Origin: Bacteroidales bacterium | Lineage (GTDB): Bacteria; Bacteroidota; Bacteroidia; Bacteroidales; VadinHA17 | Direction: 5' to 3' | Assembly: GCA_003141525.1 (NCBI GenBank) | Contig: PLML01000159.1 | Coordinates: 1 to 43,110, forward strand | Length of the DNA stretch: 43,110 bases | In this document: piece by piece, positions 9,533 to 19,929 of the stretch | Layout of the letters: every line of letters begins with the position of its first letter | Numbering within the stretch: the first letter of the stretch is position 1 | The notes under the pieces: model-generated | Seen by the model: only the letters and a program-made list of their open reading frames with translations | What the model was told of the DNA's origin: nothing | Database searches by the model: none | Program-made: the position numbers and the translations under genes

Positions 9533-9559
9533 GTTAAATGTATTTTGACCGGGGGATAC

Positions 9560-11842
9560 TTATTTATTCATTACCTTAGTTTTATTTTCTTCCTGAAGCC
9601 GTCTCTCATATAAAAGCGTATATTCAGAACTATATTCTGGCTTACCTACCATTTCAACAACCAGTTTGAACCGATCCATATTCCATTCAGGTAACCTGAT
9701 AGGGATTGTGGTCGGGCCGGCAAGATTTGCATTGACAGGCAGGGCTGAATATTCCCATCTCAGCAATTCAGTAGAATCGTTTCCGGCTATAAGTTTTACT
9801 ATAACCTTTCCACTTGGGGCCTGATAATATAAATCGTTCAGTAACCATATCCTGACAGAAAATTCTTCTCCTTCGTTCCATTTAAATTTTTTAATAGCAG
9901 CGCTTGCACAAAATGGACGGCAAGCGTCACGAACAGCATAAAACCCGGGTTTAGGTGAAGCAGGGTAATTGATAACGCTATTGTTCGCAGCAGTATACCA
10001 GGGCTCATCGAAGCACCAATTCAAAGCCATTGCGCAGTGAGGTTTTTGTCTGCGGGCCTCTTCATAAATGGCTTTTAAACCTTCGCTCTGTACCCACTGT
10101 CCTTCATCCACTAATTCATCAAGGGTTTTTGCCGAGCCGAAATAATCGGTCAACATATCCACCATAAGCCAGGTATTACCTATCCATGCTTTGAAAGCAT
10201 GATGGCTTTCCCATGAGGTGCCCAGTTTAGGTGGCCAAAGTTCATCCGCTGGAATAATTTTTTTCAAAACATTAATCGAAGAAGGGGAAGAAACTCCAAA
10301 TTCAGTATAAGCTGTGTAATGAGATCCCTCCATCCGCTGGAAAACTTCTTCCTGATCGTAAGTATCCCGAAATACATAATCTCCATGAGCCATCCCTGAT
10401 AAGGGTGATGTTGGAATAAAAGGTGTGGAAGGGTCGAGCTGTAAGGTAAGACTGTTCAACAAACGCAAAGGCAATGACTGGTCATCCATACCTGACCAGT
10501 TATTGAACAACTCATTTCCACCGCACCATAAAGCCAGAGAAGGATGTTTTTTTAACCGTAACAAGATAGATCTTGCTTCCTGTCCAAGTATTTTCAGGTA
10601 GAGCGGATCATCAGGATATTTATTGCAAGCCAGCGGGAATTCCTGCCAGATGAGAATCCCTTTTTCATCGCATAATTCGTAAAAGGACTCCTTATTGACA
10701 ATTCCTCCACCCCAAACCCTGAGAATATTAAAATTGGCTTCCACGGCAAGGTCAAGGAGCTCGTTATAACGATCTCTGGTTATTGTACCCGGAAAAATTT
10801 CAGGGGGTACCCAATTGCTGCCTTTTGCAAAAATTCTCCGGCCATTGATCTCGAACTGGGCAGGGGGATTGCTTCGCGATCTCGGATAGCCCTGAGGCTC
10901 ATCCCAGGATCCGCTGTTCATAACTAATTTTACCCTCCTGAATCCTACCTTCTGGATAACGGTCTGCATTGTATTTCCTGAATTATCTTTCAGTTCAAAA
11001 ACAGAAGAATACAGGTACGGGGTACCTTGATCGTTAGGCCACCATAAATTTGGCTTGACAAGTTCAGAATTAAATTCAACCTCAGGGGAAATTATTTTGC
11101 CTGAAGAGTTTAGTATTTCCTTGTTATCTTCATCAAGGAGCTTCCATGTATATTGATTCCCATCAAGATTTGCACCCTTAGCGTCAATAGTTAATCTGGC
11201 GCTGTCTAATTTTTGGTTTAGCTCATAATTTACCCAAACGCCCTCTATATTTGATGATTGCTCTATTTTGAGAAAAGTTTCGTCCCATATTCCCAGCGGT
11301 ACCAAACGAGGATGAAAGTCCCACCCATAACTTACGGCCGGTTTTACGACATCCGCTGCCTGTCCTCTGTTGGCGGGGAAAGGATATTTCTTGGGAACTG
11401 GGTAAACCACAATTCTGATCTCATTTGTCTTTTTTAGCTTACCTGTTAGATCTAGTTTAACCCAGGTAAACATCCCTTCCTGATAAAAAAGTTTCTCGTT
11501 GTTCAGGTAAATTTCAAATTGATAATCAATTCCTTTCGAAATGAAATAAAGGCTTTCGCCGGGTTTTATATCCGGTTTTTTAAAGGTAGTGTGGTAGGTG
11601 TAATACTGGTCTTCCATCCACAGGTAATCTTTCCAATTTTCACCATAGTAATACTGTCCGTATTTTTCGGCTTTTGCAATGTCTAACTGCACAGCACCTG
11701 GTACTGTAGCCGGTATAAATTTCCGTGGAGAAGTATTCTTATTTTTGGAGTAGCCTAACTCCCATTTCAACGAAATTGTATCCTGTGCACTTAAAATTGA
11801 CGGAATTGTGCTCAAAATCAATAATAAAAATACTCTTTCCAT
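9560..11842 (-). CDS. GH2 beta-mannosidase-like exported enzyme
   Basis: Removes terminal beta-linked mannose or a related sugar outside the cytoplasm. The jelly roll (VPGAVQLDI, GIDYQFEIYLNNEKLF), the Ig-like region and the TIM barrel (KGSNWVPPEIFP, LRVWGGGIV, WQEFPLAC) are those of the beta-mannosidase branch of GH2. Acid/base is the E of WCGGNE and the nucleophile the E of YTEFG (457 and 527 in the ORF-track numbering). The ORF track begins 13 codons earlier, but the ATG at 11842 gives MERVFLLLILSTIPSILSAQ, a standard signal peptide, so I chose it; it sits 39 bp after the GH92 stop. Pairing with the alpha-mannosidase upstream fits removal of mannose side chains or N-glycan-like cores. A GH2 exo-beta-glucosaminidase is the main alternative. 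Confidence 0.88.
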   Translation of the reverse strand: MERVFLLLILSTIPSILSAQDTISLKWELGYSKNKNTSPRKFIPATVPGAVQLDIAKAEKYGQYYYGENWKDYLWMEDQYYTYHTTFKKPDIKPGESLYFISKGIDYQFEIYLNNEKLFYQEGMFTWVKLDLTGKLKKTNEIRIVVYPVPKKYPFPANRGQAADVVKPAVSYGWDFHPRLVPLGIWDETFLKIEQSSNIEGVWVNYELNQKLDSARLTIDAKGANLDGNQYTWKLLDEDNKEILNSSGKIISPEVEFNSELVKPNLWWPNDQGTPYLYSSVFELKDNSGNTMQTVIQKVGFRRVKLVMNSGSWDEPQGYPRSRSNPPAQFEINGRRIFAKGSNWVPPEIFPGTITRDRYNELLDLAVEANFNILRVWGGGIVNKESFYELCDEKGILIWQEFPLACNKYPDDPLYLKILGQEARSILLRLKKHPSLALWCGGNELFNNWSGMDDQSLPLRLLNSLTLQLDPSTPFIPTSPLSGMAHGDYVFRDTYDQEEVFQRMEGSHYTAYTEFGVSSPSSINVLKKIIPADELWPPKLGTSWESHHAFKAWIGNTWLMVDMLTDYFGSAKTLDELVDEGQWVQSEGLKAIYEEARRQKPHCAMALNWCFDEPWYTAANNSVINYPASPKPGFYAVRDACRPFCASAAIKKFKWNEGEEFSVRIWLLNDLYYQAPSGKVIVKLIAGNDSTELLRWEYSALPVNANLAGPTTIPIRLPEWNMDRFKLVVEMVGKPEYSSEYTLLYERRLQEENKTKVMNK

Positions 11843-11881
11843 TTTTATATTTATGAATACTATTAACCTGTTTTGCTGCAA

Positions 11882-14218
11882 TCAATATGTTTTATTTTTT
11901 ACACCCCATTTCTTGTTTGGCTCCGGGCCCAGTTCAATAATAAGTTCTCCACCTTTAACGATGTCACTATGATATAAAATTGGCATAGTTAAAGCAGTTC
12001 CGTTAAGTTTTGCCGTTTGGATATAGATGTTTTTTTCAGAGTTATTAACCGTTTTTATAGTAAAGTATTTTCCCGGATAATATTTGGGATCAAGATGAAT
12101 AACGATTTTGTCAAATAGTGGACTGCTTATGTCGTAATAAGGTTTTACAGAGCATCCCCCATCCATTTCAAACAACCCCATGGCCATCATAACAAAATAA
12201 GAACTTAACTGGCCTTCATCTTCTTCGCCTATCCAACCCGTGTAAGGAGAAGTATTGTAAAGGCTATCCATGACCCAGCGCGTGTATTTTTGTGTCAACC
12301 AGGGCTTTTCGGAATAATTAAAAAGGAAAGGCGCTTGCAGATTAGGTTCGTTAGTCAAATCAACATATCCTTTCTCAAAACCCTCTTCTAACCTATCATT
12401 AAATTTATCCTTTCCTCCCAATAAGTTTATTAATCCCGGAACATCTTGGGGAACAAAGAAAGTATATATCCAGGCATTTCCTTCCATATATCCCGCACCT
12501 CCCCATCCTTGGGAACCAAAAGCAAAGGGTTTGAAAGGTTCAACCCAACTGCCGTCTTTATGTTTTCGCCTAATATATCCTGTTACAGGATCAAAAACAT
12601 TACGATAATTTTGCGATCGTTTATTAAAGTACATATAATCAGCTTTTTTATTCAACGCCAACGCGAACTGTCCTAAAGTCCAATCATCATAAGCATATTC
12701 CATAGTACTGGAAACAGGACCTGATTCATCAGGAATATATCCATATTCCATATATGCTTTCATATGTCGGTTTCCAGCATATCCTCCGCAGGGATATTCT
12801 ATGCCAGGAGTGGTCAGATCATGTTTAATTGCCTTGAATGCTTTTTCAACGTCAAAAGTCCTGATACCTTTCTGGTAACAACTAATAATGAGTGAATTAT
12901 GATGTTGAGCATCCATTATTGGCGCATATTTTAAACCTGTAGGGGCTTCTGGTATCCAGCCGCCTTTATCGGATAATTCTAGGAATGCATTTACCCACGA
13001 ACTAGCATACTTAGGTGTAACTAAAGTCCATAATGGAGCCAAGTCCCATTGACCTCCCCAGAAACCATCCGCGCTATAAACAGCATCTGCATTTTCAGGC
13101 AGTTTCTGAACTTTTCCGCACATATCAATATACTGGCCATTAACATCACTAAATATACTTTTAGCCGTGTAAGAACGATACAAATAAGTATAAAATTTCT
13201 CTTTATTGTTTTCATTGTTATCAGTAATTTCAATATTGCCCAGCAAGTCGTTCCATGTTTTTCGCTCATTAGCAACTACTGCTTTAAAATCCCATCCGAA
13301 AGGCTCCATTTCGGATTTAAGATTTTGATGCGCGTTTTCTAAACTAACGAAAGAGATACCTGTTCTTACAATTACCTTCTCATTTTTTGAAGTTTTAAAA
13401 TTCATTATAATACCACAGCTACCTTTTTCTTTAAACTCATTAACATTGGTTTGCAACTTGCGTGGCCTTCTCCAGTCTATTCCATAGAGTGAACCAGTTT
13501 CTTTATTATCAGTAGTCCATCCGTCAATGGTTTCAAGAGGTTTATTAAGCTGTATCACATAATATACTGTAAAATCATTGATATAAGAATTTGATTGTTT
13601 GATATATCCTTCTATTTCCGTGTCGCTTATTTTCTTTGCATACGCTTCTTTAATCTCACAATGTTCTTCCGGGAAAAATCCATAGTTAAAAATAATGTGG
13701 GCATCCTGCGATTCAGGGTATGTAAATTGAAGCATTCCGCAACGGTTGGTTGTAGTTAATTCAGCTATAATATTATAATCCAATAATTTAACTGAATAAT
13801 AGCCGGGGGATGACTTTTCAGTATCTTTATTGAAGCGCGAACGGAAACCTGCAGTCCACATACCTCCAAATGGGCCATCAGGCTCTCCGGGATTAACTTT
13901 CAAATAATCCGGGTAATAATCAAGTTTCCCTGTAACAGGCATTAAACTTACTCCGCTAAGGCTCATAGCATGTAAATGGCTAAAGCCTGAAATACTACTA
14001 ACAGTATATTCATAACCTCCGTTCCAAACAGTATTTTGATTATCAGGACTGAGCTTAACCATACCAAAAGGCATTGTAGGGCCGGGAAATAACATCCAAC
14101 GCGAATTAGAAGTTCCTGCGAATACATTTACGTAATCAACCGGTTGTTTCGGATTTTGGCTATATACTGCAGTCTGCAAAGCCAACCCAAGACTAATTAT
14201 TAAAATGTTTTTATTCAT
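11882..14218 (-). CDS. GH92 alpha-mannosidase
   Basis: A calcium-dependent exo-acting inverting alpha-mannosidase, exported by MNKNILIISLGLALQTAVYSQ. Family marks are VNVFAGTSNSRW and FPGPTMPFGMVKLSPDN (about 30-60), GFSHLHAMSLSG (78-89), the acid-bearing TMEYAYDDW (E507), EGNAWIYTFFVPQDVPGLI, and GEEDEGQLSSYFV (664-676). The last motif is GN(D/E)DxGQMSAW in most relatives, so the metal and base region is slightly altered here (N to E). Length 778 is normal. It lies in the middle of the left run, with the GH2 mannosidase-like gene 39 bp downstream. It probably releases alpha-1,2 or alpha-1,3 mannose; linkage cannot be read from sequence. Confidence 0.93.
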   Translation of the reverse strand: MNKNILIISLGLALQTAVYSQNPKQPVDYVNVFAGTSNSRWMLFPGPTMPFGMVKLSPDNQNTVWNGGYEYTVSSISGFSHLHAMSLSGVSLMPVTGKLDYYPDYLKVNPGEPDGPFGGMWTAGFRSRFNKDTEKSSPGYYSVKLLDYNIIAELTTTNRCGMLQFTYPESQDAHIIFNYGFFPEEHCEIKEAYAKKISDTEIEGYIKQSNSYINDFTVYYVIQLNKPLETIDGWTTDNKETGSLYGIDWRRPRKLQTNVNEFKEKGSCGIIMNFKTSKNEKVIVRTGISFVSLENAHQNLKSEMEPFGWDFKAVVANERKTWNDLLGNIEITDNNENNKEKFYTYLYRSYTAKSIFSDVNGQYIDMCGKVQKLPENADAVYSADGFWGGQWDLAPLWTLVTPKYASSWVNAFLELSDKGGWIPEAPTGLKYAPIMDAQHHNSLIISCYQKGIRTFDVEKAFKAIKHDLTTPGIEYPCGGYAGNRHMKAYMEYGYIPDESGPVSSTMEYAYDDWTLGQFALALNKKADYMYFNKRSQNYRNVFDPVTGYIRRKHKDGSWVEPFKPFAFGSQGWGGAGYMEGNAWIYTFFVPQDVPGLINLLGGKDKFNDRLEEGFEKGYVDLTNEPNLQAPFLFNYSEKPWLTQKYTRWVMDSLYNTSPYTGWIGEEDEGQLSSYFVMMAMGLFEMDGGCSVKPYYDISSPLFDKIVIHLDPKYYPGKYFTIKTVNNSEKNIYIQTAKLNGTALTMPILYHSDIVKGGELIIELGPEPNKKWGVKNKTY

Positions 14219-14501
14219 AATTTTTTATCATCACCTTGCCTGTTAATTGTTCATGTGACTTTTTCTCCAGTATTTTCTTTACTTTCCTGCTGATATCGAT
14301 AATTTTTTATCTATTGATGCCTGTAACCCATAGGTTATGTCTTTTACTATACTTTTCTAAAACTTTTTAAATGGTCCCTGAAAATTTATTCAGTTGTATC
14401 TTAAACTGGTTCAATAATATAGCGTTTGTGTCCATGTGTTCAGCCGTTTTTGTCAACTGCCAGTTTGTATTTTGGACACTACTTTTTTGAGACACATCAT
14501 C

Positions 14502-16790
14502 TTAATTCGATATTTGAAAGTCGTTGGCTGATTCCTGAATAATAGGCGCTATCATTTCTAATGTCTCCTTTACAGTTTCTATTACTGAATTATTTGTGTT
14601 TTCTGATCTAATATTGGCAGTGTTTATCCAGTTTTTCTCCCAATTATAAAAATCAACTGGGTTGGGTTGTTTGCCCTGAAGATCATTTTCAAGATAGGTA
14701 ATAAACATTTGCCAACGGGGAAGGTAAAATCCATCCATCATTCCGGTCCACTCGCGGTACGAGTAATCATGTGTCAAGCTTTCTTTGGATTCGTCTCCCC
14801 ACAAGGTAATCAAGTCGAGCGCGTTCCTGACAAAAAGCTTTTGTTCTTCCGGTGTAGAAGCCTGTTTCCGCGCATCATCAACCCACGATGCCAGCGAAAA
14901 TTCACTGCGGCAAGCCATTAACCGGTTTTGTAAATTCATCAATTTAATGAATTGATCACTGATTTGTATGAATGATTTTAAGTCTCTTTGATGATAAGCC
15001 TTAACCATAGTATTGTAAGTTATTAGACCAGCATGAGACACTGATAGATGAGTGAAGTCAACTAAATCGTAAAGATAAGTGTCAATATTTTTAAAATCAT
15101 TGGCACATTTAAATAGCAACTGGCAACCTTTCAGTAAATCTGAAGCCTTATAAAACATTTTTGTGGTTCCCCAAGTCACGACCCTATCTACAGTTAATGA
15201 TGGCCTGGCACAAAAGACAGGCTGAGAACAACCATCAGATTTATAAATGGTGTTTATAAAAACCTGCCAGGCTTCAGAAGCTGTTTCATTTGGTTTGCCA
15301 TATCGTATAGCCGGATAATTTGTGATCCACTTTTTCAGGTCCGGAGGTTGTTGGTGCCAGGCAAGTTCAAAAAAATAGTCGAATGTAAGCGGATCAAGGC
15401 GATTGCCTTCGGGCATAAGGCCAATACCTTTCAGGTTGTTCTTGTATGGCCCATTTAACTTATTATAAAGATCGACAGTAACTCCTTCAATATTACCATA
15501 AGGTACTGTATTGGCACCATAATTATTTACATCACAATAAATGGAATTAAAATCGCTTAGCTCTTTGGTTTTTGCCCATACGGAATTGTTTCCAAGGTTT
15601 AGAATTAGGGTTTGGTTTTTGTTTACACCAGCGAGTAACCTTTCACTTGGATTCTCTTGCCAAGCCATCAATACCCAGGTGGAACCCGGGCAAGCTTTTT
15701 GCATGGCGGTTTGTATTTTTGCTGCACTTTTAGTTACATCAATACCATTTGTGCTACCCCCTTCATGAAACGGATCTCCACCATAAAAATCAGCTCTACC
15801 GAAAAGTTTTTTATATTCATCATAATAGACTCCTGCCATATTATCGAAAAGTAGGTCAAGCGGATTCAGAATGTCAGGTCGTCTGAAACTATGCCAATCG
15901 CCTGTACTGTAGATTACTGCATTTGGATATTTTTGTTTTAACTTGTTCGGCACGATACCATAAAAACCCTGAAACAATGGTTGAATGCCAAGTTCGTTCA
16001 TACGGGCCAATATTTTCTTTTGAAGTTCAACTCTTTTGTCGATGTACTTTTGGGTTACGGGTCCATCATATCCTTCCAGGTTACCCATAAGCCACCAGGC
16101 CTGAAAAGCGGGACCAGGTATAAAGTCGAATATCTCACTTTCACTGAAATTAAAACGTCGAAGGGTATTTTGCCAGACAGCTTCGGTACCTACCGTCGAT
16201 AAAGCGAGATTAACGCCATTGAGAGCCATCCAGTCGAGTTCTTTTTGCCATTGTTCCCAACTCCAAAAGGCCATGGTATAATTAAATGTACAATAATTAA
16301 AATAATAACGGTATTGAAAAGGAGAAACCCTGTGTATTTTTTCTTTCACTTCAGGCAAGGATAAAGGTAAACTGGCAGGTTTCCCAGCCTGAGATATATC
16401 TACAAAACAATAATATTTTAGATACCAGTTGAATGCATAAGAACAGGCAGTTATTGAAGATCCTCTTAAAACAATCTTGTTATTTTCCGATTCTATTTCA
16501 AAAACATCTTTATCATTTTCCTTGGCAATGGAGTCAATTATAAATTTATCGGTCCATGCAGGAACGGTACGTTTAATAAGGCCCTTCATTCCTGGGTAGA
16601 TATTTTTTAAGATGAAAGTATTATCAGAAAATGATCTATTCATCTGGCTATATGAGGCCATACTATCTCCAATGGCATCATTTTTTTTTACATTGAAGAA
16701 TGGATAATTTTGGACACACTTACCTATTTCTCCATTGAAAATAAGCAATATGGCTAATGAATATTTTATAAAATAAGTAGCTTTCATCAT
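14502..16790 (-). CDS. GH89 alpha-N-acetylglucosaminidase
   Basis: Cleaves terminal alpha-linked N-acetylglucosamine, as human NAGLU does on heparan and as clostridial GH89 does on mucin. The N-terminal alpha/beta domain (about 30-150) is followed by the TIM barrel with YCTFNYTMAFWSWEQWQKELDWM-type sequence, GPAFQAWWLMGNLEG (226-240), DPFHEGG (E343, acid/base) and GIGLMPEGNR (E461, nucleophile), then an all-helical C-terminal domain to residue 762. The signal peptide is at about 5-24. Length is typical. The 283-bp gap to the GH92 gene shows no recognisable gene, so a separate transcript start for GH92 is possible. The glycan source of alpha-GlcNAc is unknown; nothing else here points to glycosaminoglycans. 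Confidence 0.94.
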   Translation of the reverse strand: MMKATYFIKYSLAILLIFNGEIGKCVQNYPFFNVKKNDAIGDSMASYSQMNRSFSDNTFILKNIYPGMKGLIKRTVPAWTDKFIIDSIAKENDKDVFEIESENNKIVLRGSSITACSYAFNWYLKYYCFVDISQAGKPASLPLSLPEVKEKIHRVSPFQYRYYFNYCTFNYTMAFWSWEQWQKELDWMALNGVNLALSTVGTEAVWQNTLRRFNFSESEIFDFIPGPAFQAWWLMGNLEGYDGPVTQKYIDKRVELQKKILARMNELGIQPLFQGFYGIVPNKLKQKYPNAVIYSTGDWHSFRRPDILNPLDLLFDNMAGVYYDEYKKLFGRADFYGGDPFHEGGSTNGIDVTKSAAKIQTAMQKACPGSTWVLMAWQENPSERLLAGVNKNQTLILNLGNNSVWAKTKELSDFNSIYCDVNNYGANTVPYGNIEGVTVDLYNKLNGPYKNNLKGIGLMPEGNRLDPLTFDYFFELAWHQQPPDLKKWITNYPAIRYGKPNETASEAWQVFINTIYKSDGCSQPVFCARPSLTVDRVVTWGTTKMFYKASDLLKGCQLLFKCANDFKNIDTYLYDLVDFTHLSVSHAGLITYNTMVKAYHQRDLKSFIQISDQFIKLMNLQNRLMACRSEFSLASWVDDARKQASTPEEQKLFVRNALDLITLWGDESKESLTHDYSYREWTGMMDGFYLPRWQMFITYLENDLQGKQPNPVDFYNWEKNWINTANIRSENTNNSVIETVKETLEMIAPIIQESANDFQISN

Positions 16791-16893
16791 TTTAGTTTTT
16801 TAAATAAATACAAGATACAATGACCAACGTTTTTTTAAAATTTTGTTACTCCCAATCAATACTATAGAATATTAATGAACGAAATTTAAACAG

Positions 16894-17188
16894 TCACTCA
16901 ATTTTTTGATGCCGGACCGGGCCGATTACATTGTAAATGCCGCGGTTTAGTCTGACAACTCCTCCTCCTCGTGTCCGAAGTGCATCAAGGGCAATTTGTA
17001 TGGTTCCCGACTTAAAACCAGGAACATCAGCAGACGGGCCCCAACAGTAATAAGCTGGTCATTACTCCTTATGTCAACCAGTCCAATGTTCTGGGCAAAA
17101 CAATGAATCTGCCATCAGGCAAAAAAAGTACGCTAAGTATCCCTTTTGAATTAAGGACATCTCTAAAAACTGATTTTATTATTCTCAT
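16894..17188 (-). pseudogene. Frameshifted small beta-helix-like protein remnant
   Basis: Read on the minus strand, three frames in succession give one coherent protein. It runs from ATG at 17188 (MRIIKSVFRDVLNSKGI, then LFLPDGRFIVLPRT), then a second frame (LVDIRSNDQLITVGA), then a third (CWGPSADVPGFKSGTIQIAL, RGGGVVRLNRGIYNVIGPV) to a stop at 16894. The last part matches the opening of pectate-lyase-3 or GH28-like right-handed beta helices, where a run of the type AIQxALD...GGGxVxLPxGxY is usual. At least two frameshifts in about 100 bases mean the gene is dead. It is absent from the ORF track. Whether it was once a longer enzyme is unclear. Confidence 0.6.
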
Positions 17189-17279
17189 CGCGACTAAAAT
17201 AACTCATGTCAGATTGTGTTTTTAATTTATGTGTCATGAAATTTTAATTTAACATTTAAAAAAACAATGTAAAACAATA

Positions 17280-17343
17280 AAAGTGATGTAAATTATTTAT
17301 CATCAGGGTGTTAAATAAATATTAACAAAAAAAACATCACTTT
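17280..17343. repeat. Inverted repeat in AT-rich gap 17189-17545
   Basis: The 357-bp gap upstream of the pseudogene holds no ORF I can support. It contains a perfect 10-bp inverted repeat, AAAGTGATGT (17280-17289) and ACATCACTTT (17334-17343), with 44 bases between. This lies downstream of the GH-D-like gene (which ends at 17546), so it could be a transcript-end structure or an old element end. Apart from this the gap looks like plain AT-rich spacer. Confidence 0.35.
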
Positions 17344-17545
17344 CATGATGAAAAATACAAATAATAAATTACACAACCAATTAAAGATAATTAATGTCTA
17401 ATTTAAAGCAATAACATTACAAAATATTCATGGCTCAATACCGTAATTAATTAAATATATCGCTCCGGCTTTTCGAAGGAGATTCAATACTTAAAATTTT
17501 AATATGATCATAGATATTTTTAATCCTGGACAGCACTGATTTTAC

Positions 17546-19750
17546 CTACATAAAAATGATAAAACCTGCCGTTTGATTGAGTTCCTTTTCATCGATTCGG
17601 ATAGTCAGTATCCCGTTTTTCCAGTCCCATTTCCTTGTAAGAACCAACTCCTGGTTGTTCACTTTTTCAATCTTTTCAGGTGCTGATGGTAGTTTGATAC
17701 TGATGAAACCTGCATCAAATGGAATTAAAGCCAACTGCCTGGCTTCAAAAATTCCATTACTGGTCTGAGAAACAACTGCCCATCTTCCCTCCCATTCAAA
17801 TGCATCAAGTTCTTTCAGAGTGTTATCCTTTTTCCCTTTTAATACAATGGCAGTTATTTGATCTTTGCCATCAATATTTTCGGTACGCCCCCAACAATTT
17901 AACCTGGGAGGTGATTGCATATTCCCAAGTTGGCTGTTGAGCCAAACAGGTTGCCATTCAATACTTTTCCGATACCATTTATTCACAGCATACCTTCTGT
18001 TTATGAATTTTTCAGGAACTTCAGAACCATCATCCATATGGGTCCCAAGCACAGCTCCCGGAGAACCTAATATGAATGTATTCAGGATAACTTCGTCGTC
18101 GGCATTCCAGTCATAAGAAGATGAACCACTTATTGCAACCTGTTTGTCAGACAACAATGAGGCCCATATACTCCACTGGTCGTGACCGTCTTTTACATCA
18201 TACCACAAATCGCCCTGATCATCCAGTGAAACCATATCGAACAGTGTCAGATACAGCGGGTTTATGCCGTAATACATAATGGTTACATCGGGATCGACAC
18301 TTTTTGCCGCATCTGAAATAAGTTTCATCAATTCGAAAGAATATTTTTCGCCCCTAAATTCAGGATTTCGAGGAACACCCAGGTTCGGGTTAGGCATGCC
18401 GTATCCAAAATCAAGTTTGATCAATTTGGGCTTCATCATCTTCATGGTCCGGATTGTTCGTTCGACCAGAAAGTCTCTGGAGCGCTGTGAACTAATGTCG
18501 ATACAGAAATTACCAGAGTTGAAAGGACTGAAAGTCCAGCTTCCAATACAGGGATTACCATTTTTATCGCAGATAAGATCAGCTCTTGTCAATCCACAGG
18601 TCATTGTATCAACAATCCACCCGACACATTCCCAAATACCATTTGACATTTTTTGCTGATGGAGGTATTTCATATCATCCTGAATATTGGGAAATTTCAC
18701 CGTATCAGGTGTCCCAACTCCTTGCGAAGCCTCCCATGGATCATCAATTACAAAGATTTCGGCCCCGGTTCTTTTGGCGAAATCTCCTATCGGTCGAATG
18801 GGATATTCTTGATGGCGCCAGTTACCCCATGTATTCCAGATTGCCTTTTGGTGAATGGAAGAAAGTGTTTCCTTTTTGGGAAAAGAATTGAAATACTGGT
18901 GGTAAGCCAACCATGCATTTTTTCCAAAAACAATGCGCAGGGGATTTTTCCAGATTCTATCATTAGTTCCCGCTCCCCACAAATCTTCGCGGTACAAAAA
19001 ATCGATGCAGCCAAGAAACGAGCGCATCTTCAAAGTCATTGGAGCATTGGGAATATTTCCTGCACCGATAATCATCCACCCATTATCGTCACCCATCGCC
19101 ACTGACAATATTGGCCGGGGGAAAGCAGCCCCGTAGGGGCTTCCCATGGATAGACCAAAACTGCCCAGAGCAACGTTGGCTTGCCCAAAATCCCAAAAGC
19201 GGAAGAAGCTTTGAACCGTTCCTTCCTTGGCACCCGGAATGCAAAAGCCAAAAGCTTCCCAATCGGATGAAAACGGCGGATTCGTGTCGTCCATCAAACT
19301 TTGCCTGCCTTTAGGACATGCCGATGTTCCAAAATACAAATCAATGATCTGTGGAATCTTATCGTTCCAGCTTATCCGAAAATCTGTTATCGAAATACCC
19401 CAGCTTTCTTTTCTTACCGACATGCTGCCTGTTCCATAATCGCCAAACTGAAGTTTTAATTTCGTCAGATTCCCTTCTGTCGTCTCGTTTAATACCACAG
19501 CCTTTATATACTTTTTTTGCATGTTTGAATTCTGAAGCCAGAAAGCAGGCAACAAACTTCCCTTCCAGATGGTCTTGGGTGGATTTATCTGAGACATCTG
19601 TGCTTTATCAGTTGCTAAATTCCATTCAAACTGATAATTTCCGTCCGTATATTTCCACGTTTTTACCAACTCATCATTTCCACTGAATGCTGAATTCATT
19701 GTAGCGAAAAAGAAAATGCAAAATGTCAGGGCTTTCATAATTTTTTTCAT
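17546..19750 (-). CDS. Clan GH-D-like (alpha-galactosidase-like) exported hydrolase
   Basis: A 734-residue exported protein (signal at about 5-23, ending NSAFSG) with an N-terminal beta-supersandwich (about 30-280), a TIM barrel (about 290-600) and a C-terminal beta domain. The barrel resembles the GH27/GH31/GH36 clan: KLIKLDFGYG supplies a candidate nucleophile D447 at the strand-4 position, and SLDDQGD (D510/D511) a candidate acid/base. FVIDDPW at about 333-339 also fits. It would act on alpha-linked galactose or another alpha-sugar, but similarity to characterised alpha-galactosidases is only partial (I miss the usual CxxGxxR and NxSxP surroundings). It lies between the GH89 and GH51 genes with long gaps on both sides, so may have its own promoter. 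Confidence 0.75.
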   Translation of the reverse strand: MKKIMKALTFCIFFFATMNSAFSGNDELVKTWKYTDGNYQFEWNLATDKAQMSQINPPKTIWKGSLLPAFWLQNSNMQKKYIKAVVLNETTEGNLTKLKLQFGDYGTGSMSVRKESWGISITDFRISWNDKIPQIIDLYFGTSACPKGRQSLMDDTNPPFSSDWEAFGFCIPGAKEGTVQSFFRFWDFGQANVALGSFGLSMGSPYGAAFPRPILSVAMGDDNGWMIIGAGNIPNAPMTLKMRSFLGCIDFLYREDLWGAGTNDRIWKNPLRIVFGKNAWLAYHQYFNSFPKKETLSSIHQKAIWNTWGNWRHQEYPIRPIGDFAKRTGAEIFVIDDPWEASQGVGTPDTVKFPNIQDDMKYLHQQKMSNGIWECVGWIVDTMTCGLTRADLICDKNGNPCIGSWTFSPFNSGNFCIDISSQRSRDFLVERTIRTMKMMKPKLIKLDFGYGMPNPNLGVPRNPEFRGEKYSFELMKLISDAAKSVDPDVTIMYYGINPLYLTLFDMVSLDDQGDLWYDVKDGHDQWSIWASLLSDKQVAISGSSSYDWNADDEVILNTFILGSPGAVLGTHMDDGSEVPEKFINRRYAVNKWYRKSIEWQPVWLNSQLGNMQSPPRLNCWGRTENIDGKDQITAIVLKGKKDNTLKELDAFEWEGRWAVVSQTSNGIFEARQLALIPFDAGFISIKLPSAPEKIEKVNNQELVLTRKWDWKNGILTIRIDEKELNQTAGFIIFM

Positions 19751-19929
19751 AGGGGGTCCAGAAATTCATTTTTAAACTATTGATTCAAGAAAAATAGCAG
19801 AACCAGTTAACCGATTTTTTTTAAAATCGAAGTCAATTTACTATATTTTTTTAATTAACGAATCTGAAAATTTACTTTTTTAGCAATTTTTATTTTGCTA
19901 TCTATCAGTTATTTAAATTTATAAGATAT

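Noticed and set aside
14219-14501. Possible remnant or promoter in the gap between GH89 and GH92 genes
   Set aside because: Translation in all frames gave only short pieces without family motifs; a weak TAACC-CATA-GGTTA stem is too small to call.
18279-18659. 126-aa plus-strand ORF and many similar ORFs opposite the glycosidase genes
   Set aside because: They lie wholly inside convincing coding genes on the other strand, have no family motifs, and are shadows of codon bias.
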